Positions 1-6,979 of a stretch of 6,979 nt of DNA are shown here, in pieces. The notes beneath the pieces were generated by a model, which saw only the letters and a program-made list of their open reading frames with translations, made no database searches and was not told the origin of the DNA. How positions within the stretch are numbered: the first letter of the stretch is position 1; each line of letters opens with the position of its first letter. Source of the stretch: XN24 sp964413755 (GTDB lineage: Bacteria; Pseudomonadota; Gammaproteobacteria; Steroidobacterales; XN24); assembly GCA_964413755.1 (NCBI GenBank), contig CAYPTW010000117.1, forward strand, positions 1 to 6,979, read 5' to 3'. The position numbers and the translations under genes are program-made.

Positions 1-1110
1 CCCGACGGACAGGCGGATCAGCGTGTCGCTGATACCCAGGCGCGCGCGCGTCTCCGGCGGCACCGAGGCGTGGGTCATGATGGCCGGGTGGTTCACCAGG
101 CTCTCCACGCCGCCGAGGCTCTCGGCGAGCGTAAACAGCCGCGTGTTCTCGAGGAAGCGGCGCGCAGCATCGAGCCCGCCGGCGATGTCGAAGCTGACGA
201 TGCCGCCGCCGCCGGCCATTTGCTGTTGCGCCAGCGCGTGCTGCGGATGCGACTCGAGCCCGGGATAGATCACGCGTGCCACGGCGGGCTGCCCTTCCAG
301 CCAGCGCGCAATCTGCAGCGCGTTGGCGTTGTGGCGCTCCATGCGCAGCGCCAGCGTCTTCACGCCGCGCAGCGCGAGGAAGCTGTCGAAAGGCCCGGCC
401 ACGGCGCCGATGGAGTTTTGCAGGAAAGCGAGCTGCTCGGCCAGGGCCGCGTCGCGCACCGCCACCACGCCGCCGACCACGTCGGAATGGCCGTTCAGGT
501 ACTTGGTGGCCGAGTGCATCACGATATCCGCACCCAGCTCCAGCGGCCGCTGGCCCCACGGGCTGGCGAAAGTGTTGTCCACCACCACCAGCGCGCCGCG
601 CGCCTTTGCCGCCGCGCTCACTGCGGCGATGTCGACCAGCTTCAGCATGGGGTTGGTCGGGGTTTCGATCCACACCATGCGGGTGTCGTCTTGCATCACC
701 TCGTCGAGGCGCGCCGGGTCGGACAGGTCGGCGTAGCTGAAGCGCAGGCCGGCGGTGCGCGCCCTGACGCGGTTGAAGAGGCGCCCGGTACCGCCGTAAA
801 GATCGTCCATCGCCACTACGTGGCTGCCGGCGTCCAGCAGCTCGAGCAGCGTGGCGATGGCCGCCATGCCGGAGGCAAAGGCGAAGCCGTGCGTGCCGCT
901 CTCGAGGTCCGCCAGGCAGCGCTCCCAGGCCATCCGCGTCGGGTTCTGCGTGCGCGAGTACTCGTAGCCCTGGTGCACGCCGGGGCTGGACTGGGCGTAG
1001 GTGGAGGTGGCGTAGATCGGCTGCATCACCGCGCCCGTGGCCGGGTCGGGCGACTGCCCGGCATGGATGGTGCGGGTGCCGAAGCCGAGCCCGTCAGTCT
1101 TGCTGGTCAT
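1..1110 (-). CDS. Trans-sulfuration PLP enzyme, cystathionine gamma-lyase/synthase family (3' end cut by window)
   Basis: This Cys/Met-metabolism PLP enzyme (fold type I) either cleaves cystathionine to cysteine, 2-oxobutyrate and ammonia (gamma-lyase) or makes it from an activated homoserine ester (gamma-synthase). The frame is open from an ATG at 1110 to the left edge, giving 370 residues; family members have about 380-395, so only some 15-20 C-terminal residues are missing. Visible signatures are YSRTQNPTR (residues 51-59, phosphate-binding Tyr and Arg), SGMAA (80-84), VDNTF (177-181, PLP-ring Asp178), SATKY with Schiff-base Lys203, AESLGGVESL (329-338) and TLIRLSVG with carboxylate-binding Arg367. 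An AGGA at 1122-1119 lies 8 nt before the start. The start lies inside the 3' end of the beta-synthase gene (17-nt overlap, different frame), implying co-transcription and translational coupling. Pairing with a beta-synthase favours the gamma-lyase role (as in PA0399-PA0400 of Pseudomonas aeruginosa), and the stretch around PAIMTHASVP resembles animal gamma-lyases, but motifs alone do not separate lyase from synthase (metB). Family certain; activity inferred. Confidence 0.93.
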   Translation of the reverse strand, partial: MTSKTDGLGFGTRTIHAGQSPDPATGAVMQPIYATSTYAQSSPGVHQGYEYSRTQNPTRMAWERCLADLESGTHGFAFASGMAAIATLLELLDAGSHVVAMDDLYGGTGRLFNRVRARTAGLRFSYADLSDPARLDEVMQDDTRMVWIETPTNPMLKLVDIAAVSAAAKARGALVVVDNTFASPWGQRPLELGADIVMHSATKYLNGHSDVVGGVVAVRDAALAEQLAFLQNSIGAVAGPFDSFLALRGVKTLALRMERHNANALQIARWLEGQPAVARVIYPGLESHPQHALAQQQMAGGGGIVSFDIAGGLDAARRFLENTRLFTLAESLGGVESLVNHPAIMTHASVPPETRARLGISDTLIRLSVG

Positions 1111-2488
1111 GATGGTCGTCCTGGTGCAGGCGGCGCAGGTAGTTGAGCACGTCGGAGCGGGTGATCAGGCCGAGGAAACATTGCCCCGCGTCTTCGGTCA
1201 CCGCCGCGTATGAGTCGCCATGCAGCAGGGCGACGAGGTTTTCCAGCGAGGTCGCCTTGTCGACCTTGAGGAAGCTGGTGCGCATGGCGCTGCGGACCTT
1301 CTCTGCCATGCGCGCCGGGCGGCCGAAAGTGTAGCGGATGATGTCGTCTTCGGTGATGACCCCCACCAGCCGCTCCTCGTCCATCACCGGCAGCTGCGAG
1401 AAGCCCGCATTGCGCAGCCGGTTGTGTGCGGTGGTGATGATGTCGTCGGCGCCCACGGTGATGGTGGCGCGGTGCTCGTGCGGACGGCCGATGAGATCGC
1501 GCAGGTCGCCGTATTGCGGGCGCTTGATGAAGCCCTGGTCTTCCATCCAGAAATCGTTGTACAGCTTCGACAGGTACTTGTTGCCGGTATCGCAGGCGAA
1601 GGCGACCACGCGCTTCGGCTCCGTCTGCTCGCGGCAGTATCGCAGCGCCGCGGCCAGCAGCGTGCCGGAAGACGACCCGGCGAGGATGCCCTCCTTGCGC
1701 AGCAGGTCGCGCGCCGCCGAGAAGGATTCGGCGTCGCTGATGGTGTAGGCCTTGCCGACCATCGACAGGTCGCAGATGTCCGGCACGAAATCCTCGCCGA
1801 TGCCCTCCACCAGCCAGGGCGCACCGGGGACGATCTCGCCGGTTTCAATGTAGTGCGCGAGGATGGAGCCTTGCGGGTCCGCCAGCACGAACTCCAGGTC
1901 CGGCGCGGCCTCGCGGAAGAACTGCGTCATGCCCGAAATGGTGCCGCTCGAACCGACTCCCACGACGATGGCGTCGACGTCATGTTCCATCTGCTGCCAG
2001 ATCTCCGGCGCCGTGGTCAGCTCGTGGGCGCGCGGGTTGTCCGGGTTGCCGAACTGGTTGATGTAGTAGCCGTCGCGTTCGCGCGCGATGCTCTGCGCCA
2101 GGTCCTGGTAGTACTCCGGGTGGCCCTTGCCGACGTCGGAGCGGGTGAGCACTATCTCGGCGCCCATGGAACGCAGGTTGAAGATCTTTTCCTGGCTCAT
2201 CTTGTCGGGCAGCACGAGCACCAGCCGGTAACCCTTTTGCGCCGCGGCGAGCGCCAGGCCGATGCCGGTATTACCGGCGGTCGCCTCGACCAGGAGGTCA
2301 CCGGGCCGGATGTCGCCGCGCTTCTCGGCCTCTTCGATCATCGAGATCCCGATGCGGTCCTTGATCGAGCCGCCCGGGTTCGCCAGCTCCAGCTTGAGGA
2401 ACAGCCGGCACGGCCCGGTATCGATCCGGCTGACCTCGAGCATGGGCGTTTCGCCCACCATTTCGAGCACGTTGCGGTAGATTTTCAT
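1094..2488 (-). CDS. cbs: Cystathionine beta-synthase with tandem C-terminal CBS domains
   Basis: A cytosolic PLP enzyme (fold type II) predicted to condense serine with homocysteine to cystathionine, the first step of reverse trans-sulfuration. The 464-residue protein has a catalytic core (about 1-325) with NPGGSIKDR and Schiff-base Lys43, the EATAGNTGIG substrate loop (68-77), the phosphate-binding GVGSSGTISG (177-186) and GSSSG (271-275). Two CBS domains follow (about 335-390 and 395-453), a Bateman module that binds adenosyl ligands in relatives. There is no N-terminal heme region as in the human enzyme. I chose the ATG at 2488, not an in-frame ATG 16 codons upstream (2536), because MKIYRNVLEMVGETPM matches the usual family N-terminus and GGAGGAG (2497-2491) sits just before it. 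The C-terminus is a His/Asp/Gln tail (HQDDHHDQQD) whose last codons overlap the next gene. A CysK/CysM-like sulfhydrylase is the main alternative, but the CBS domains and the partner gene favour beta-synthase. Confidence 0.93.
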   Translation of the reverse strand: MKIYRNVLEMVGETPMLEVSRIDTGPCRLFLKLELANPGGSIKDRIGISMIEEAEKRGDIRPGDLLVEATAGNTGIGLALAAAQKGYRLVLVLPDKMSQEKIFNLRSMGAEIVLTRSDVGKGHPEYYQDLAQSIARERDGYYINQFGNPDNPRAHELTTAPEIWQQMEHDVDAIVVGVGSSGTISGMTQFFREAAPDLEFVLADPQGSILAHYIETGEIVPGAPWLVEGIGEDFVPDICDLSMVGKAYTISDAESFSAARDLLRKEGILAGSSSGTLLAAALRYCREQTEPKRVVAFACDTGNKYLSKLYNDFWMEDQGFIKRPQYGDLRDLIGRPHEHRATITVGADDIITTAHNRLRNAGFSQLPVMDEERLVGVITEDDIIRYTFGRPARMAEKVRSAMRTSFLKVDKATSLENLVALLHGDSYAAVTEDAGQCFLGLITRSDVLNYLRRLHQDDHHDQQD

Positions 2489-2489
2489 G

Positions 2490-2497
2490 ACTCCTCC
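2490..2497 (-). promoter_or_regulatory. Shine-Dalgarno site of the beta-synthase gene
   Basis: Read on the minus strand this is GGAGGAGT immediately before the ATG at 2488, a strong match to the anti-Shine-Dalgarno sequence. The GGAGG core is about 4 nt from the start, slightly short. It decides the start in favour of 2488 over the longer reading from 2536. Confidence 0.75.
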
Positions 2498-2545
2498 AGC
2501 CGCCGACGGCAGGCGCAGGTGTCGCGCGCCCGGCAAGCTGCGCGT

Positions 2546-2551
2546 ATTCTA
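2546..2551 (-). promoter_or_regulatory. Candidate -10 box for the beta-synthase/gamma-lyase operon
   Basis: The minus strand reads TAGAAT here, 5 of 6 matches to TATAAT, about 58 nt upstream of the beta-synthase ATG and in the only AT-leaning patch of the 93-nt divergent gap. No good TTGACA-like -35 is visible 16-18 nt upstream, so an activator-dependent promoter or a chance match are both possible. The plus strand of the same patch (TATTCT, 2545-2550) is a poorer candidate for prmC. Confidence 0.3.
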
Positions 2552-2581
2552 CACGCCCCCGTTGAGGTCACCGGACCCCGC

Positions 2582-3442
2582 ATGGCTGAACCCGACTACG
2601 ACCTGTCCATACGGCAATACCTCGAGGACGGCACCGCGATCCTGCGGCGCGTCAGCGACAGCCCGCGCCTCGATGCCGAGCTGCTGATGGGCATGGTGCT
2701 GCGCAAACCGCGCAGCTTCCTGCATGCCTGGCCGGAGCAGCAACTGAGCGCGGAGCAGGCGGCCAGCTACGAGGAATTGCTGCGCCGGCGCTTTTCCGGC
2801 GAGCCGATCGCCTACATGACCGGCTTCCGCGAATTCTGGTCCATGCCGCTGCGCGTATCGCCCGCGGTGCTGATCCCGCGGCCGGAGACCGAGTTGCTGG
2901 TGGAGCTGGCGCTGCTGCGCCTGCCGCAGGACGAGGACACGCGCGTGCTCGACCTGGGCACCGGCTCGGGCGCGGTGTCCCTGGCCATCGCCCGCGAGCG
3001 GCCGCGCGCGCAGGTGATTGGGGTAGACATCTCGGTGGCCGCCCTCGAGCTGGCGCGCAGCAACGCACAGCTGCAAAGGGTCGGCAACGTCGAGTTCCGC
3101 GAAAGCGACTGGTTCGATGCGGTCCGGGGCGAGAAATTCAACATCGTCGTCGGCAACCCGCCCTACGTGGCCGAAGACGACCCGCACCTCGGTCGCGGCG
3201 ACGTGCGCTTCGAGCCGCGGCTGGCGCTGGACGCGGGGGAGACCGGCATGAACTGCTTCCGCGCCATCATGGAGCGGGCGCACAACTACATCGTGCGCCA
3301 GGGCTGGCTGCTGCTGGAGCATGGTCCGGACCAGCACGTGCCGCTGCGCCGTCTCATGGAAGCGCAGCACTACCATGACATCACCGTGCACAAGGACGCG
3401 GCGGGGCGCGATCGCGTCACCGAGTGCCGCTTCGTGGAGTGA
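2582..3442 (+). CDS. prmC: Peptide chain release factor N5-glutamine methyltransferase
   Basis: PrmC (HemK) transfers a methyl group from AdoMet to the glutamine of the GGQ motif of release factors RF1 and RF2, which makes peptide release efficient. The 286-residue protein (E. coli PrmC has 277) shows an N-terminal helical substrate-binding region (about 1-75), the bridge motif FREFWSMPLRVSPAVLIPRPETE (83-105, spanning the conserved IPRPETE), AdoMet motif I DLGTGSG (124-130), the acidic GVDIS (147-151) and the catalytic NPPYV (192-196) that holds the target glutamine amide. The start at 2582 is chosen because MAEPDYDLSIRQYL fits the family N-terminus. The frame stays open for 454 more codons upstream, but only as the antisense of the beta-synthase gene. 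Shine-Dalgarno is weak: GAGG at 2564-2567 is 14 nt away, and a minimal GGA lies 6 nt away. It is followed 4 nt later by moeB. The usual partner prfA is not upstream; the divergent beta-synthase gene is there instead. Confidence 0.95.
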   Translation: MAEPDYDLSIRQYLEDGTAILRRVSDSPRLDAELLMGMVLRKPRSFLHAWPEQQLSAEQAASYEELLRRRFSGEPIAYMTGFREFWSMPLRVSPAVLIPRPETELLVELALLRLPQDEDTRVLDLGTGSGAVSLAIARERPRAQVIGVDISVAALELARSNAQLQRVGNVEFRESDWFDAVRGEKFNIVVGNPPYVAEDDPHLGRGDVRFEPRLALDAGETGMNCFRAIMERAHNYIVRQGWLLLEHGPDQHVPLRRLMEAQHYHDITVHKDAAGRDRVTECRFVE

Positions 3443-3446
3443 GCCG

Positions 3447-4181
3447 ATGAGCACGCCACGCTACGCACGGCATCTTGCGCTCACCGGCTTCGGCCCGGAC
3501 GAGCAGGCCCGACTGCGCGCGGCGACGGCGCTGGTGATCGGCGCCGGCGGGCTGGGCTCGCCCGCGCTGCTGTACCTTGCCGCAGCAGGGATCGGACGCC
3601 TGGTGGTGAGCGATTTCGACACCGTCGACGTGACCAACCTGCAGCGCCAGGTGTTGTTCACCAGTGCCGACCTGGGCCGCCCCAAGGCCGACGCGGCAGC
3701 CGAGCGGCTCACGGCGCTGAACCCCGAAACCAGGGTGGAGCCGTTGCATGTGCGCCTCATGGACGACGCCCTGCTGGACGCCGTGAAAGCGGCCGACCTG
3801 GTCCTCGACTGCTGCGACAATTTCGGTACCCGTTTCGCCGTCAACCGCGCCTGCGTGGCCGCGCGCAAGCCGCTGGTGTCCGGCGCCGCGATCCGCTTCG
3901 AGGGCCAGCTGGCGGTGTTCCGGCTCGACCGGCCCGGCGGGCCCTGCTATCGCTGCCTGTGGCAGGAAGAGGCCGAGGGCCTCGAGAACTGTCGCGGCAA
4001 CGGCGTACTCGGCCCGGTACCGGGCGTCATCGGCAGCCTGATGGCCGTCGAAGCGCTGAAGATCGCCAGCGGCTGCGCGCCTGCCGCGGCCGGGAAACTC
4101 TTGCTGTACGACGCCATCGAAAACGACTGGCGCACATTGAAGCTGGAACGCGACCCGGCGTGCCCGGCTTGCGGTGCGTAG
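3447..4181 (+). CDS. moeB: MoeB/ThiF/HesA-family sulfur-carrier protein adenylyltransferase
   Basis: This E1-like enzyme uses ATP to adenylate the C-terminal glycine of a small sulfur carrier (MoaD for molybdopterin, or ThiS for the thiamine thiazole). The 244-residue protein (E. coli MoeB 249, ThiF 251) has the N-terminal RYARHL, the nucleotide-binding GAGGLGSP (32-39), SDFDTVDVTNLQRQ (55-68) with the ATP-contacting Asp and Arg, DCCDNFGTR (121-129), and two zinc-binding pairs CYRC (167-170) and CPAC (239-242). There is no C-terminal rhodanese domain. The ATG at 3447 lies 4 nt after the prmC stop with GGAG at 3436-3439, 7 nt before it, so the two genes are surely co-transcribed. The prmC-moeB order occurs in pseudomonads, which favours MoeB. 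However, CYRCLW and LENCRGNGV around Cys182 recall E. coli ThiF more than MoeB, so it could serve thiamine synthesis or both pathways. Family certain, pathway not. Confidence 0.9.
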   Translation: MSTPRYARHLALTGFGPDEQARLRAATALVIGAGGLGSPALLYLAAAGIGRLVVSDFDTVDVTNLQRQVLFTSADLGRPKADAAAERLTALNPETRVEPLHVRLMDDALLDAVKAADLVLDCCDNFGTRFAVNRACVAARKPLVSGAAIRFEGQLAVFRLDRPGGPCYRCLWQEEAEGLENCRGNGVLGPVPGVIGSLMAVEALKIASGCAPAAAGKLLLYDAIENDWRTLKLERDPACPACGA

Positions 4182-4199
4182 CAATCCCGGGAATGTGCC

Positions 4200-5432
4200 T
4201 CAGGAGGCTTCCGCCACCGCCCAGTCGTGCAACAGGTCCTCGATGCGCGCGAAGACCTCGCCGATCACGGCCGGCTCCGGCAGCGTGGTGATGCGGAAGT
4301 GGTCGTTGTAGCGGGTGTTGAAGCTCACGCCCGGCGCGATCAGCACGTGCTTGTGCTCGAGCAACTCGTAGGCGAAGCGCTCGTCGTCGAAGTCCGGCAG
4401 CTCATCCGTGCGTACACGCGGGAAGGCGTACATGGCGCCGTCCGGCGTCACCAGGTCGATGAACTTGCTGCCTGCCGCGCCGTCGATCACGGCCTGGCGT
4501 GACTCGTACAGCCGCCCTCCCGGGCTGACCAGGTCGCGAATGCTCTGGTAGCCGCCGATCGCGGTCTGCACCGCCCATTGCCCCGGCACGTTGGCGCACA
4601 GCCGCAGCGCCGACAGCAGCTCGACCGACTCGAGGTAACGGTCGGCGGTGTCGCGGGCGCCCGAGAACACCACCCAGCCGACGCGGTAACCGCAGGCGCG
4701 GTACACCTTGGACAGGCCGGAGAAAGTGCCGCACAGCGTGTCCTGGACGATGGTCGCCATGGGCACGTGCTCGGCGCCGTCGTAGGTCATGGAGTCGTAG
4801 ATCTCGTCGCTGAAGACCACCAGGCGGTGGCGCTCCGCGACCCGCGCCAGCGACTCCAGCAGCGCTCTCGGGTAGACGCGGCCGGTGGGGTTGTTCGGGT
4901 TGATCACCACCAGCGCCCGGGTGCGCGGCGTAATGAGCTTCTCGACTTCCTCCGGGTCGGGCAGGAAGCCGTTCTCCGGACGGCAGGGGTAGTGCACGGC
5001 GCGGGCGCCATTCAGCACGGTGGCCGCCGTCCACAGCGGGTAGTCCGGGCTGGGTATCAGGACCTCGTCGCCGTCGTTGACCAGCGCGCGCAGCGTCAGG
5101 TCGATCAGCTCGCTGACGCCGTTGCCGATGAACACGTCGTCGGCCGTGACGCCGTTGACGCCGCGGGTCTGCTGCTGCATCACCACCGCTTCGCGCGCCG
5201 GGAAGATGCCCTTCTGGTGGCAGTAAGGCTCGCTGGCCTGCAGGTTCTCGATCATCGCCAGGCGCATGGTTTCCGGGGTGCGGAAGCCGTACAGGCCGGG
5301 GTTGCCGATATTCAGGGCGATGATCTCGTAGCCCATACGCTCGAGTTCGAGCGCACGGCGGGCCAGGCGGCCGCGGATCTCGTATTTGACGCCGGTAAGG
5401 GCCCGGCTGGGCTCGACGATCTCGGGGGTCAT
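4200..5432 (-). CDS. alaA: Alanine transaminase (AlaA-type class I/II aminotransferase)
   Basis: A cytosolic PLP aminotransferase (fold type I) predicted to make L-alanine from pyruvate with glutamate as donor. The 410 residues compare with 405 in E. coli AlaA and align almost without gaps. Visible features are KYEIRG (16-21; Tyr17 and Arg20 match active-site Tyr15 and Arg18 of AlaA), LNIGNP (40-45), IGNGVSELI (102-110), PDYPLW (129-134, Tyr131), INPNNPTG (177-184, PLP-contacting Asn181), SDEIYD (208-213), FSGLSK with Schiff-base Lys242, the AlaA-like LRLCANVPGQ and GGYQSI, and HFRITTLP with substrate-carboxylate Arg380. The ATG at 5432 is the only reasonable start: the metH stop is in the same frame four codons upstream, and the N-terminus lines up with AlaA. 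No Shine-Dalgarno is recognisable, so translation may depend on ribosomes leaving metH. It ends 18 nt from the convergent moeB stop. Another amino-acid specificity is possible but less likely. Confidence 0.93.
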   Translation of the reverse strand: MTPEIVEPSRALTGVKYEIRGRLARRALELERMGYEIIALNIGNPGLYGFRTPETMRLAMIENLQASEPYCHQKGIFPAREAVVMQQQTRGVNGVTADDVFIGNGVSELIDLTLRALVNDGDEVLIPSPDYPLWTAATVLNGARAVHYPCRPENGFLPDPEEVEKLITPRTRALVVINPNNPTGRVYPRALLESLARVAERHRLVVFSDEIYDSMTYDGAEHVPMATIVQDTLCGTFSGLSKVYRACGYRVGWVVFSGARDTADRYLESVELLSALRLCANVPGQWAVQTAIGGYQSIRDLVSPGGRLYESRQAVIDGAAGSKFIDLVTPDGAMYAFPRVRTDELPDFDDERFAYELLEHKHVLIAPGVSFNTRYNDHFRITTLPEPAVIGEVFARIEDLLHDWAVAEAS

Positions 5433-5444
5433 GGCGCCATTAAA

Positions 5445-6979
<1,535 letters not shown>

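Noticed and set aside
41..52. A CG dinucleotide run near the left edge as a simple repeat.
   Set aside because: It is explained by Arg and Ala codons of the left-edge enzyme (ETRARLG) in GC-rich DNA.
70..1146. A 358-codon plus-strand ORF and shorter plus-strand ORFs at the left edge.
   Set aside because: They run antisense to the trans-sulfuration enzyme, whose full set of PLP motifs is on the minus strand; the plus-strand translation is low-complexity and His/Arg/Ala-rich.
1220..2581. A 454-codon open stretch on the plus strand in frame with prmC, which would make PrmC a 740-residue protein.
   Set aside because: It is the antisense of the well-supported beta-synthase gene, its translation has no recognisable domain, and prmC aligns with its family from the ATG at 2582. 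Long antisense frames are common in GC-rich genes.
2783..2801. A hairpin CGCCGG-(7 nt with four T)-CCGGCG resembling a small terminator.
   Set aside because: It lies inside prmC coding sequence (RRRFSGEP), the stem is only 6 bp and the T run is in the loop rather than after the stem.
2549..4184. Long minus-strand ORFs (2549-3454 and 3417-4184) opposite prmC and moeB.
   Set aside because: These are shadows of prmC and moeB; the translations are rich in His, Arg, Ala and Gln without family motifs.
4182..4199. The 18-nt gap between convergent moeB and alaA, with the 8-bp palindrome TCCCGGGA (4185-4192), as a bidirectional terminator.
   Set aside because: The palindrome has no loop and no flanking T or A tract. 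I see no intrinsic terminator here; termination may be Rho-dependent.

Overview
The window is GC-rich (visibly well above 60%), tightly packed bacterial DNA with six protein genes and almost no spare sequence. The protein motifs look gammaproteobacterial: the methionine synthase and alanine aminotransferase read very close to the E. coli MetH and AlaA patterns. The prmC-moeB pair and the cystathionine beta-synthase/gamma-lyase pair are both arrangements known from pseudomonads and relatives. The exact lineage cannot be told from this sequence, and I see no phage, IS, CRISPR, tRNA or rRNA signal.

Layout, left to right. Positions 1-1110 (minus) hold a trans-sulfuration enzyme (cystathionine gamma-lyase/synthase family) whose last ~15-20 residues lie beyond the left edge. 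It overlaps by 17 nt the 3' end of a minus-strand cystathionine beta-synthase with two CBS domains (1094-2488). A 93-nt divergent intergenic region (2489-2581) separates these from a plus-strand pair: prmC (2582-3442), then 4 nt later a MoeB/ThiF-family adenylyltransferase (3447-4181). After an 18-nt convergent gap come two minus-strand genes in a row: alaA (4200-5432) and, 12 nt upstream of it, the 3' part of metH (5445 to the right edge).

Function. Three of the six genes sit at the homocysteine node. MetH methylates homocysteine to methionine. The beta-synthase and gamma-lyase pair would drain homocysteine with serine through cystathionine to cysteine (reverse trans-sulfuration), with H2S as a possible side product. 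AlaA makes alanine from pyruvate and glutamate; it may be co-transcribed with metH only by position. PrmC methylates the GGQ glutamine of release factors. The MoeB/ThiF protein activates the C-terminus of a small sulfur-carrier protein for molybdopterin or thiamine synthesis.

The region is mostly ordinary core metabolism. I found no credible undescribed system. The points worth a second look are the MoeB-versus-ThiF identity, the lyase-versus-synthase identity of the left-edge gene, the AdoMet-type regulatory module on the beta-synthase, and the alaA start without a Shine-Dalgarno site.
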